A DNA stretch of 35,440 nucleotides, from positions 1 to 35,440 of the forward strand of contig JAMOSZ010000048.1 in assembly GCA_027062625.1 (NCBI GenBank), given 5' to 3'. The DNA is from Nautiliaceae bacterium. GTDB taxonomy: Bacteria > Campylobacterota > Campylobacteria > Campylobacterales > Nautiliaceae. Positions 7,757 through 15,075 of the stretch are shown here, piece after piece. The translations under genes and the position numbers were made by a program. The notes below the pieces were generated by a model. That model was not told where the DNA came from. It saw only the letters and a program-made list of their open reading frames with translations, and did no database searches. Within the stretch, counting starts at the first letter, position 1. The number at the start of each line of letters is the position of its first letter.

Positions 7757-9397
7757 GTGATAAGGACATTTTTTAAATATCTAAAAAGCACAACTCCAAA
7801 AGAGGCTTTTATAAAATCCCTTATCGCTTTTGCTTTTTTTCTTGATTCAAATATAACTTACCGCAAAGTAAAAGAGTTTTTTTGGCGGTTAATGAATGAT
7901 GATAACTTTAAATATAAAAAAATTTTTGATGCTTTTATGTTTGTTTTGGTTTTACTTAGTGTTGGAATTTTGCTTTATGATATTAAAAATGATGTTCATC
8001 CGCTTTTGGAGGATTTTGATTTTTATTTTATTACTACAATTTTTGCTATTGAATATTTGATTAGGTTTTGGGTTTATAATGATGTTCATAAAATTATTAT
8101 TGCAGAGTATGAAGAAGCAAATTTTGTAGGAAGAGAATTTAATTTAAAGAAAGTTTTAAAAGAGATTATTCTTAAAAAATGGGAGTATATTAAATCTCCA
8201 TTTGCAATTATTGACCTTTTGGCAATTTTACCAAGTTATAGGGCTTTAAGAATTTTTAGGATTTTTGTAATTTTTAGGCTTTTTAAGCTTTTAAGATATA
8301 CTAAAAGCATAAATACTTTTATTGAAGTTTTAGCCAATAAAAAATTTGAACTTTTTATTCTCTTTATTGCAGTATCATTTGTTACATTTATAGGAGGAGC
8401 TGTAATTTATGTTTTTGAAGCTCATGCTAATGAAAAGATTCAAAATATTTTTGATGCAATTTATTGGTCGTTAATTACCATTTCCACTGTTGGTTATGGT
8501 GACATTACGCCTGTTACTCATGAGGGCAAAATCCTTACTATGATATTAATTATAATTGGTATTGGTTTTATCTCTTTTGCAACATCAATTATAGCATCGG
8601 CTTTTACCGAAAAACTTGAAGAGCTTAAAGCTGAAAGGGTTGTTAGGTTAATTAAAGGGATGAATGATGTTTATTTGATTTGTGGTTTTTCAAATGAGGC
8701 TGAGATACTTTGTGAGAGGTTTAAAAAAGAAAATCAGGATTTTGTGGTAGTGGATATTGATGAAGAGAGAGTTAAAAAAGCTTCTATGAAAGGTTATGTT
8801 GCAATTAAAGGGGATGTTTCTTTAAAAGATTTTTTAATGAGTTTGGATTTTGAAAAGATTACAAAAGTCTTTGTGTTGACAAATAATGATATTTCCAATT
8901 CTTTTATGATTTTAAGTATTAATGCATTTTGCAAAAGTAAAGGATATGAGGTTGAGATAATTGCGCTTGCAAATTATGAGAGTAATGTATCTAAAATGAA
9001 AAAAGCTGGTGCAAAATATGTAGTCGTGCCAACGACAGTAACTGCACTTTTGATGGCTGAGTATATTGCTGATCCTATTATTTTTGAGGTAATTGATGCA
9101 ATTTTGACTGAAAAGAAAAATGCAGTGGTTGATGAGGTTGTTGTAATTGAGAATTCTATTTTGGATGGAAAGCTTATAGGGGATGTGGATTTTGATAAAT
9201 ATAAGCTTGTTTTATTTGGAGTAATGAAGAAAAAATCATCCTCTTTATTAAAAGCGACCTTAACAATTGAAAAGGGGTATTTTTATTTTAATCCTCCTTA
9301 TGATTTAGAACTTGAAGCTGGGGATATGATAGTTGTGATGGGGTATAGCATTAGCGTTAACTATTTTAAATATCTGGTAGAAAGAAGTAGTATATGA
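7757..9397 (+). CDS. Voltage-sensor-type potassium channel with cytoplasmic RCK (TrkA) domains
   Basis: A 546-aa protein with a six-helix Kv-like channel. The S4 segment RALRIFRIFVIFRLFKLLR carries a basic residue at every third position, the voltage-sensor pattern. The selectivity filter ISTVGYGDITPVTHEGK follows, then S6. From ~residue 300 there is a TrkA-N domain (VYLICGFSNEAEILCERF, with VVVDIDEERV for the adenosine ribose) and a TrkA-C domain at the end (LEAGDMIVVMG). It probably passes K+ across the inner membrane with nucleotide control. The frame starts at a GTG at 7757 with a weak ribosome site, so the first ~45 residues are less certain. It overlaps the next TrkA-like gene by ATGA, and the two probably act together. 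Confidence 0.9.
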   Translation: MIRTFFKYLKSTTPKEAFIKSLIAFAFFLDSNITYRKVKEFFWRLMNDDNFKYKKIFDAFMFVLVLLSVGILLYDIKNDVHPLLEDFDFYFITTIFAIEYLIRFWVYNDVHKIIIAEYEEANFVGREFNLKKVLKEIILKKWEYIKSPFAIIDLLAILPSYRALRIFRIFVIFRLFKLLRYTKSINTFIEVLANKKFELFILFIAVSFVTFIGGAVIYVFEAHANEKIQNIFDAIYWSLITISTVGYGDITPVTHEGKILTMILIIIGIGFISFATSIIASAFTEKLEELKAERVVRLIKGMNDVYLICGFSNEAEILCERFKKENQDFVVVDIDEERVKKASMKGYVAIKGDVSLKDFLMSLDFEKITKVFVLTNNDISNSFMILSINAFCKSKGYEVEIIALANYESNVSKMKKAGAKYVVVPTTVTALLMAEYIADPIIFEVIDAILTEKKNAVVDEVVVIENSILDGKLIGDVDFDKYKLVLFGVMKKKSSSLLKATLTIEKGYFYFNPPYDLELEAGDMIVVMGYSISVNYFKYLVERSSI

Positions 9398-10074
9398 AAG
9401 TAGCACTTTTTGGGTTTGATGATTTTGGAGAGAGGGTTTCTGAGTTTTTAAGTAAAAGAGATGTTTTAGTTGTTGTTTTTGATAAAGAAGAGGAAAAAAG
9501 AGCTAAGAGCAAACTTTTTGATGTTGTAAGGCTTATGGATATAACTGATGATGAGATTAAAAAGCTCGATAAATTTGATATTGCTCTTTGTGTATTAAGG
9601 GATGAAGATAAAAATCTTTTTTTAAGTCTTACTATAAAAGATTTATTTCCTAAGATTCCAATAGTTGCTAAGGTTTCAAATAAAGATAACGAATATAAGT
9701 ATAAATTAGCAGGTGTTGAGAAGACAATTAATCCATATGAAGTTACGGCAAATAGAATTATGACGATTCTAAAAAAACCACTTACATTAAAGCTTATTGA
9801 AGAGATTATCTTTAATGATAATACTTTAATTTTTGATGATATTCAAATTCCCCCAAACTCTTTTTTGGATGGGAAATTTATAAAAGATATTTACAAAGAG
9901 ATAAAGCAAAAGTATAATATTTTAATTATTGCGATTGTAGATAAAGAGATGAGTGAGGATGTGCAGTTTGTTACAAAAGGGATAAATCATAAACTTGATA
10001 GAGATGATATTTTGGTAATAGTTGGAGAGAGAGAAGATATTTTAAGATTTAAAAAGGATTTGCAAGGAGAATAG
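9394..10074 (+). CDS. TrkA-like K+ regulatory protein (RCK-N plus RCK-C)
   Basis: A 226-aa soluble protein: TrkA-N Rossmann domain at the start (VALFGFDDFGERVSEFL, with the acidic FDKEEE after beta-2) and a TrkA-C domain at ~residues 145-220 ending DDILVIVGERED. One TrkA-N/TrkA-C pair is half of an E. coli TrkA and the size of a KtrA/KtrC gating ring subunit. Its coupling to the upstream channel (4-nt overlap) suggests it regulates that channel or a Trk/Ktr transporter elsewhere. gpsA starts directly after its stop codon. Confidence 0.85.
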   Translation: MKVALFGFDDFGERVSEFLSKRDVLVVVFDKEEEKRAKSKLFDVVRLMDITDDEIKKLDKFDIALCVLRDEDKNLFLSLTIKDLFPKIPIVAKVSNKDNEYKYKLAGVEKTINPYEVTANRIMTILKKPLTLKLIEEIIFNDNTLIFDDIQIPPNSFLDGKFIKDIYKEIKQKYNILIIAIVDKEMSEDVQFVTKGINHKLDRDDILVIVGEREDILRFKKDLQGE

Positions 10075-10959
10075 ATGATAAGCGTAATTGGAGCTGGCGC
10101 TTGGGGAAGTGCTATTTTTGAAGTGTTAAAGGTTAATAATAAGGTTATTACATCAAGAAGAAAAAGAGATATTAAAAATTTTGTATCTTTGGATGAAGCG
10201 TTAAAAAGAAAATATATTATTATTGCAATTGCTGCTCAAAGTATTAGAGATTTTTTAAGAGAAAATGGAGATAAATTAAAAGATAAAAAGATTCTTGTAG
10301 CAAGCAAAGGGATTGATACAAAGAGTAATAAATTTTTAGATGAGATTTTTAAAGAGTATGTAAGTGATGAAAATCTTGCTTTTTTATCCGGTCCTTCGTT
10401 TGCAAAGGAGGTAAAAGAGAAAAAACCAACAGCCCTTGTAATTGCTTCAAAAAATCTCTCCCTTGCAAAAGAGTTTGAGGACTTTTTCCCGGAGTTTATT
10501 AAAATTTATACTGATTTAGATGTAGCTGGCGTAGAGATTGCTGGGGCTTATAAAAATGTAATTGCCATTGCTTCTGGAATTTGTGAGGGGCTAAATCTTG
10601 GCAATAATGCAAAAGCAGCTTTAATTGCAAGGGGGCTTGTTGAGATGGATAGGTTTGGTGAGAGATTTGGGGCAAAGAAGGATACCTTTTTAGGAGTTGG
10701 AGGAGCTGGGGATCTGTTTTTGAGTGCGAATTCTCCTTTAAGTAGAAATTATAGGGTTGGATTAAATTTGGCAAAAGGGAAAATGCTTGAAGACATTTTA
10801 AAAGAGTTAAAAGAGGTAGCTGAGGGAGTATATACTGCCAAGGCTATTTATAATCTTTCGTTGAAGTATTCAATTTATACTCCAATCGCAAACGAAGTTT
10901 ATAAAATTTTGTATGAGAAAAAGAGTATAAAAGAGAGTATAAAAGATTTACTCTCTTAG
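10075..10959 (+). CDS. gpsA: Glycerol-3-phosphate dehydrogenase [NAD(P)+]
   Basis: It reduces dihydroxyacetone phosphate to sn-glycerol-3-phosphate for phospholipid synthesis. The 294-aa sequence has the NAD loop ISVIGAGAWGSAIFEVL, SKGIDTKSNKFL, the substrate-binding LSGPSFAKEV, and the catalytic Lys in AGAYKNVIAIASGICEGLNLG. It is slightly shorter than E. coli GpsA (~339 aa). The ATG abuts the preceding TAG and has an AAGGAG site. Its last 4 nt overlap the convergent small membrane peptide gene at 10956. Confidence 0.95.
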   Translation: MISVIGAGAWGSAIFEVLKVNNKVITSRRKRDIKNFVSLDEALKRKYIIIAIAAQSIRDFLRENGDKLKDKKILVASKGIDTKSNKFLDEIFKEYVSDENLAFLSGPSFAKEVKEKKPTALVIASKNLSLAKEFEDFFPEFIKIYTDLDVAGVEIAGAYKNVIAIASGICEGLNLGNNAKAALIARGLVEMDRFGERFGAKKDTFLGVGGAGDLFLSANSPLSRNYRVGLNLAKGKMLEDILKELKEVAEGVYTAKAIYNLSLKYSIYTPIANEVYKILYEKKSIKESIKDLLS

Positions 10960-11066
10960 TTTTTGTTAAGTGGAGACTTTTTAACAGCACTAAATGCAAC
11001 TGCAAGCATTGCAAAAGTGGCACTAACACACAAAACCAATGCCATAAATCCGCTAAATCCATCCAT
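10956..11066 (-). CDS. Small single-pass membrane peptide (36 aa)
   Basis: A 36-codon ORF with an ATG at 11066 and the stop at 10956-10958. An AAGGAG ribosome site lies 5 nt before the ATG, and a TGGTATAAT extended -10 (11094-11099) lies 28 nt upstream. Residues ~5-28 are one hydrophobic segment (FMALVLCVSATFAMLAVAF), followed by a basic tail AVKKSPLNKN, which suggests N-out/C-in insertion. I recognise no family; it is in the size class of small accessory subunits of respiratory or transport complexes. The promoter, ribosome site and membrane-protein composition all agree, so I consider it real. Confidence 0.75.
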   Translation of the reverse strand: MDGFSGFMALVLCVSATFAMLAVAFSAVKKSPLNKN

Positions 11067-11093
11067 TGTTTCTCCTTTTGGTTTTAGTGCTTT

Positions 11094-11099
11094 ATTATA
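11094..11099 (-). promoter_or_regulatory. Extended -10 promoter for the 36-aa peptide
   Basis: TGGTATAAT on the minus strand is a perfect extended -10. The predicted transcript starts about 20 nt before the ATG at 11066. The divergent tlyA promoter lies on the other strand ~25 nt away. Confidence 0.6.
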
Positions 11100-11145
11100 C
11101 CAATTTTTTTTTCAATTTGATAAAATTTCTCAAAAAAGGTAAAAA

Positions 11146-11853
11146 TTGAGACTTGATGAAGCAGTTTCTAAAAAATTTAATCTCTCTCGCAACAAAGCCA
11201 AAGAGCTTATAAAAAATGAGAAAGTAAAAGTTAATCAAAAAATAATAACTAAGCCGAGTTTTAAAGTAGAGGATGAGGAGATTTCGCTTTTAGAGGGTAA
11301 AGTTTATGTAAGTAGAGCGGCTTTGAAACTTAAAAGTTATTTGCAAAAGTACAATATCTCTTTAAAAGATAAACTTTTGCTAGATGTTGGAAGTTCTACT
11401 GGGGGATTTAGTGAAGTGGCACTTGAAGGGGGTGCAAGGGTTGTTGCGGTTGATGTTGGATTTGAGCAGATGCATAAGAAGTTAAGAGATAAGGTTGAGC
11501 TTTTTGAGAATATGGATATAAGGGATTTTAGTTATCCTAAAAAGTTTGATGTTATAGTAAGTGATGTTAGTTTTATCTCTCTTTTAAAGATTTTAAAAAA
11601 GATTGATAGTTTAATTGAAAAGGGGGATATTATTTTGCTTTTTAAGCCTCAATTTGAGGTTGGTAAGGATGCAAAGAGGGATAAAAGAGGAGTAGTTGTT
11701 GATAAAGAAGCTATTAAAATGGCAAAAGAGAGGTTTGAAAAAGAGGCTGAGAGTTTTGGGTGGAGGCTTATAAGAAGTGAAGAGGCTAGTATAAGAGGGA
11801 AAGAGGGGAATGTTGAATTTATCTATCACTTTGTAAAGGGAAAAAATGATTAA
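11146..11853 (+). CDS. tlyA: TlyA-type rRNA 2'-O-methyltransferase
   Basis: 235 aa: N-terminal S4 RNA-binding domain (residues 1-60, [22 protein letters not shown]) and a FtsJ-like SAM methyltransferase domain ([20 protein letters not shown] as the SAM loop; [21 protein letters not shown]). The family methylates 16S/23S rRNA ribose and is needed for full sensitivity to capreomycin; the old name hemolysin A is misleading. The start is a TTG at 11146, with AAAGG 6 nt upstream and a TAAAAT -10 at about 11121-11126. It overlaps ispG by 8 nt. Confidence 0.92.
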   Translation: MRLDEAVSKKFNLSRNKAKELIKNEKVKVNQKIITKPSFKVEDEEISLLEGKVYVSRAALKLKSYLQKYNISLKDKLLLDVGSSTGGFSEVALEGGARVVAVDVGFEQMHKKLRDKVELFENMDIRDFSYPKKFDVIVSDVSFISLLKILKKIDSLIEKGDIILLFKPQFEVGKDAKRDKRGVVVDKEAIKMAKERFEKEAESFGWRLIRSEEASIRGKEGNVEFIYHFVKGKND

Positions 11854-12889
11854 AAGATACCCTACAAGAAAAATAAAAGTTGGAAATGTTGAGATTGGGG
11901 GGGATGCTCCAATTTCTGTCCAGTCAATGACTTTTTCAAAAACAAAAGATATAAAAGAGACTCTAAATCAGATTAACAGATTATACTTTGTAGGGGCTGA
12001 TATTGTAAGGGTTGCGGTTTTGGATAAAGAAGATGCTTTGGCTTTAAAAGAGATAAAAAAGTCTTCCCCCCTTCCGATAATTGCCGATATTCACTTTAAC
12101 TATAAGCTTGGCTTAAAAGCGGCTGAGGTAGTGGATGGGCTTAGAATAAATCCTGGGAATATTGGGGGAAAAGAGAGGGTTAAGGAGATTGTTAAGGTTT
12201 GTAAAGAGAGGAAAATTCCAATAAGAATAGGAGTGAATGCTGGGAGTTTGGAAAAGCGTCTTGAAAATCGCTATGGTCAAACTCCAAAGGCTATGGTTGA
12301 ATCAGCTCTTTGGCATATTAAATTGTTGGAGGATTTGGATTTTTTTGATATTAAAGTATCTCTAAAAGCAAGCGATGTTATAAGGACGATTGAGGCTTAT
12401 AGAATGTTACGCCCTCTTGTTGATTATCCTTTTCATTTAGGAGTCACGGAAGCTGGGACAAAGTTCCACGCTACAATAAAATCGGCAGCCGCTTTTGGTG
12501 CTTTGTTGCTTGATGGGATAGGGGATACGCTAAGAGTTTCAATTACAGGTGAGCTTGAAGAGGAGATAAGAGTAGGAGAAGCGATTTTGAAGAATTTGGG
12601 ATTAAGGGAGGGGGTTGATATTATTTCTTGTCCAACATGTGGGAGGATTGAAGTTGATTTATTACCTATTGTAAAAAAAGTAGAAAAAGCTGTAAAAAAC
12701 ATCAAAAAACCTCTAAAACTTGCGGTTATGGGATGTGTTGTAAATGCAATAGGGGAAGCAAAAGAGGCTGATTTGGCAATTGCGTGCGGGAGGGGGTATG
12801 GGCTTATAATCAAAAAAGGAGAAATTATAGGAAAATATAAAGAAGAGGAGCTTTTAGATAAGTTTTTAGAAGAGGTTAAGACTATTTAA
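11846..12889 (+). CDS. ispG: 4-hydroxy-3-methylbut-2-enyl diphosphate synthase
   Basis: Penultimate enzyme of the MEP isoprenoid pathway, a 4Fe-4S protein. The 347-aa sequence shows the N-terminal [24 protein letters not shown], the TIM barrel with [14 protein letters not shown] and RINPGNIGG, and the C-terminal cluster ligands in [12 protein letters not shown] plus [15 protein letters not shown] (three Cys and one Glu). It uses reduced ferredoxin or flavodoxin to convert MEcPP to HMBPP. AAAGGG ribosome site within tlyA. It is followed by the non-coding interval 12890-13378. Confidence 0.96.
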   Translation: MIKRYPTRKIKVGNVEIGGDAPISVQSMTFSKTKDIKETLNQINRLYFVGADIVRVAVLDKEDALALKEIKKSSPLPIIADIHFNYKLGLKAAEVVDGLRINPGNIGGKERVKEIVKVCKERKIPIRIGVNAGSLEKRLENRYGQTPKAMVESALWHIKLLEDLDFFDIKVSLKASDVIRTIEAYRMLRPLVDYPFHLGVTEAGTKFHATIKSAAAFGALLLDGIGDTLRVSITGELEEEIRVGEAILKNLGLREGVDIISCPTCGRIEVDLLPIVKKVEKAVKNIKKPLKLAVMGCVVNAIGEAKEADLAIACGRGYGLIIKKGEIIGKYKEEELLDKFLEEVKTI

Positions 12890-12941
12890 CTCATTGTGGT
12901 TGATTTGAATTTATACGCTCTTATGCTATATAATCCTTGAT

Positions 12942-13235
12942 ATCCTTTTTGATTCTCTCTTCTTCCTATTAAGCTTTTTAGCAACTCCCGCCAAAACCAT
13001 CGCCATTTATGGCGGTGATGAAAGGCGGATAAAAAATTCTCGGAAATTAAATTTTGTTGGAATTTTTTTATAAATTTTGTTAAAATTATAACAGTAACCA
13101 AGTTAAGTCCATAAAATGAGTAGGACTGGAACAGTCCGATTTTATGCCTGGGAAGGTAGCTCTATCGGGGACAACTTCGGTTGGTTATCTACCCATGAAG
13201 CAGGAAGCTTTACCATTTATGGCGGGGTAGCTCAC
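12942..13235 (+). mobile_element. Miniature IS200/IS605-like element (no TnpA, no full TnpB)
   Basis: What the sequence shows: a left hairpin at 12988-13028 (9-bp inner stem 12998-13006/13009-13017 with a TT loop, and an outer CCGCC/GGCGG pair); an RNA-like body at ~13099-13208; the box AAGCAGGAAGC; a right hairpin at 13208-13227; and the terminal TAGCTCAC at 13228-13235. The two end hairpins share the 13-nt string CCATTTATGGCGG. Known: IS200/IS605 elements have subterminal hairpins at both ends, insert 3' of a short target motif such as TTGAT, and end with an ...AAGCAGGAAGC-hairpin-GTTCAC tail that is the 3' end of the TnpB guide RNA. TTGAT occurs at 12937-12941 and again at 12949-12953, so the left boundary is 12942 or 12954. 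Inference: a deletion derivative of such an element. Confidence 0.72.
13087..13092 (+). promoter_or_regulatory. Candidate -10 (TATAAC) for the omega-RNA-like transcript
   Basis: TATAAC preceded by the AT-rich run 13035-13086 lies about 18 nt before the first base-paired stem of the structured RNA (13110). The predicted start is near 13099. An alternative TAAAAT lies at 13081-13086. Confidence 0.4.
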
Positions 13236-13251
13236 CTCTTTTTGAGAGATG
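13099..13251 (+). ncRNA. Orphan omega-RNA-like structured RNA, locus 1
   Basis: Several perfect or nearly perfect stems follow one another. CATAAAAT (13110-13117) pairs with ATTTTATG (13139-13146), enclosing GGACTG-GAA-CAGTCC (13123-13137). GGTAG (13155-13159) pairs with CTACC (13189-13193), enclosing CAAC-TTCG-GTTG (13172-13183), a stable UUCG tetraloop. The box AAGCAGGAAGC (13198-13208) comes next. The last hairpin, 13208-13216 with 13219-13227, pairs well only as RNA because three pairs are G-U. The tail is TAGCTCAC. This order matches the 3' end of TnpB guide RNAs. Bases after 13235 (start CTCTTTTTGAGAGATG) would be the guide. No intact tnpB is in the window, so any effector would have to act in trans. 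Confidence 0.65.
13107..13240 (+). pseudogene. Probable relic of a TnpB C-terminus inside the omega-RNA region
   Basis: A short reading frame opens after a stop at 13104-13106 and reads MSRTGTVRFYAWEG, then STHEAGSF at the position where the RNA box AAGCAGGAAGC lies. TnpB proteins commonly end with a variable tail followed by a conserved (N/H/Q)EAGS-like peptide encoded by that same box. The frame continues past the element as unrelated codons to 13337 and is not a credible gene. It lacks the RuvC catalytic Asp/Glu and the zinc-ribbon cysteines. Confidence 0.45.
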
Positions 13252-13358
13252 TAAATTGGTTTATGGTTATAGTCTCTTTTTTTAAGCTCTGTTACAAAAT
13301 CTTTAAGATGTCCCATTGCATATTTTTTAAGATTTAAAGCAAGCAATTTTATTTTAAT

Positions 13359-13364
13359 TATACT
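13359..13364 (+). promoter_or_regulatory. -10 element (TATACT) for the dnaB operon
   Basis: TATACT 15-20 nt upstream of the ATG at 13379, preceded by T/A-rich periodic sequence. Between the end of the miniature element (13235) and this site I see nothing else of note. Confidence 0.45.
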
Positions 13365-13378
13365 TAAAAAGGGATTTA

Positions 13379-13675
13379 ATGGATAGTGGTGCTTGGATGA
13401 TATATTTAGTTGGGCTTAGTATTGCATCAATGGCTTTTGTGTTTGTGTTTATGCTTTTAAAAGAGACAAAAGTTACAAAAGAGAGACTTGAAAAGATTTT
13501 GGGCAAAGATGCGGTGGAAGCTATAAAAAAAGCAAAAGATGATGAAGAAATAAAAAAGATAATTAGAACTCTTCCAAAACTTAGAAAAATAAAACTCAAA
13601 ACACTCCTTGAATCCCAAGATATTAGAGATGTTTTAAAAGTAATTCATACTCATATTTTAGGAGATAATAGATGA
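13379..13675 (+). CDS. Small membrane-anchored hypothetical protein (98 aa)
   Basis: An N-terminal transmembrane helix at residues ~6-28 (MIYLVGLSIASMAFVFVFMLL) is followed by a charged cytoplasmic helical domain (RLEKILGKDAVEAIKKAKDDEEIKKII). AAAAAGGGA ribosome site. It overlaps dnaB by 4 nt (ATGA), so it is translationally coupled to the replicative helicase. I do not recognise the family. An anchor or accessory role is only suggested by position. Confidence 0.75.
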   Translation: MDSGAWMIYLVGLSIASMAFVFVFMLLKETKVTKERLEKILGKDAVEAIKKAKDDEEIKKIIRTLPKLRKIKLKTLLESQDIRDVLKVIHTHILGDNR

Positions 13676-15075
13676 ATTTTTATAATTTGGATATTGAAAG
13701 AGGTATTTTAAACGCAATTATTTTTGATGGAAAAGTGTATGAGGATGTTGCCGCAATTTTAGTGCCAAAGGATTTCTATTTACCTTTTCATCAGGCGGTA
13801 TTTGAAGCAATGGAGGAGCTTTATAAAAAAGATTTGCCAATTGATGAGATTTTTTTAAAAGAGGAGCTTATTAAAAAAGGTAAATTTGATGAAGATAAGT
13901 TTTTAGAGATTTTAGCTACAACTCCGGTTGAATATGTAGAAGCTTATGCAAAAGAGTTAAAGGAGCTTGCGTTAAAAAGAGAGCTTTTACACTTATCTAA
14001 TGAGATTAAAAAGATTGTAATGCAAGAGGATAAAAGAGCAATTGAAGAAGTTGAAGAGATTCAAAGCAAACTCTTTGCAATTGCAACTTCAAGTATGGCA
14101 GGAGATTTTAAAGACTCCTCTAAGGTAATAGTAGATACTCTTGAATTTATAAAAAAACAAGCCGCAAAAAAAGATAAAACAGTAACTGGGCTTGATACTG
14201 GTTTTATTGAGCTTAATAGAAAAACGAGTGGATTTGGAGAGGGGGATTTGATAATTATTGCGGCAAGACCTTCTATGGGTAAAACCGCTTTTGCCCTAAA
14301 CCTTGCGTTAAATGTTTTAAGACAAGATAAGGGAGTTGCGATTTTTTCTTTGGAGATGCCAGCAGAGCAGCTGATGTTAAGGATGTTAAGTGCGGCTACT
14401 AAAATTCCTCTTCAAGATATAAGAAGAGGGAATTTAAGTGATAGCGAATGGGAAATTCTTAGTAGAGTTAGTGATGAGTTGGCAAGTAAAGAGTTGTTTG
14501 TAGATGATGAGGGAAGCATTACAATTCATACAATAAGGGCAAAACTGAGAAAACTCAAAGCTCAAAATCCAAACCTCTCTTTGGCAATTGTTGATTATTT
14601 GCAGCTTATTAACTCAAACCAAAAAGAGAGACATTTGGCTATTGCTGAGATTAGTAGAGGGTTAAAACTCTTAGCCCGTGAGCTTCAAATTCCAATTATT
14701 GCCCTCTCTCAACTCAATAGAGCCTTAGAATCAAGACCAAATAGACGTCCTATGCTTAGTGATTTAAGAGAATCAGGAGCAATAGAACAAGATGCCGATT
14801 TGATTATGTTTATTTATAGAGAGGATGTTTATAGGATGCTTGATGCTAAGAAAAAACAAAAAGAGGCAAAAGAAGCAGGAAAGCAAATTGATATAGATTA
14901 TCAAGAAAAAGAGATAGAAGAAGCAGAAATTATTATAGGAAAGCAAAGAAATGGACCAACAGGAACTATTGAGATGCTTTTTCATAAACCATACACTCTC
15001 TTTACGGATAAGGGAGGGGGAGTAAATGAAGTTGATATGAATGAAGCTAATATTGAAATTGCTACTCCTTTTTAG
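13672..15075 (+). CDS. dnaB: Replicative DNA helicase DnaB
   Basis: 467 aa, normal length. The N-terminal helical domain (residues 1-~110, LDIERGILNAIIFDG) binds primase. The RecA-like ATPase has Walker A ARPSMGKTAFALN, the adjoining FSLEMPAEQLMLRML, Walker B SLAIVDYLQLI, and the DLRESGAIEQDADLIMFIYRE motif. The hexamer unwinds DNA at the fork on the lagging strand. The gene is preceded by an AGGAG site and overlaps comEC by 35 nt. There is no intein. Confidence 0.97.
   Translation: MNFYNLDIERGILNAIIFDGKVYEDVAAILVPKDFYLPFHQAVFEAMEELYKKDLPIDEIFLKEELIKKGKFDEDKFLEILATTPVEYVEAYAKELKELALKRELLHLSNEIKKIVMQEDKRAIEEVEEIQSKLFAIATSSMAGDFKDSSKVIVDTLEFIKKQAAKKDKTVTGLDTGFIELNRKTSGFGEGDLIIIAARPSMGKTAFALNLALNVLRQDKGVAIFSLEMPAEQLMLRMLSAATKIPLQDIRRGNLSDSEWEILSRVSDELASKELFVDDEGSITIHTIRAKLRKLKAQNPNLSLAIVDYLQLINSNQKERHLAIAEISRGLKLLARELQIPIIALSQLNRALESRPNRRPMLSDLRESGAIEQDADLIMFIYREDVYRMLDAKKKQKEAKEAGKQIDIDYQEKEIEEAEIIIGKQRNGPTGTIEMLFHKPYTLFTDKGGGVNEVDMNEANIEIATPF

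Noticed and set aside
13099-13235. SRP RNA, tmRNA, 6S RNA or RNase P RNA
   Set aside because: The GGAAGC string recalls SRP RNA, but the SRP core GGAAGGAAGCAGCC is absent. There is no tmRNA T-arm or tag frame and no RNase P AGGAAAGTCC core. The hairpin-plus-CTCAC end fits IS605 better.
13116-13337. 73-codon plus-strand ORF starting MSRTGTVRFYAW
   Set aside because: It lies across the structured RNA and runs past the element end into unrelated sequence. At best its first part is a relic of a TnpB tail; there is no ribosome site.
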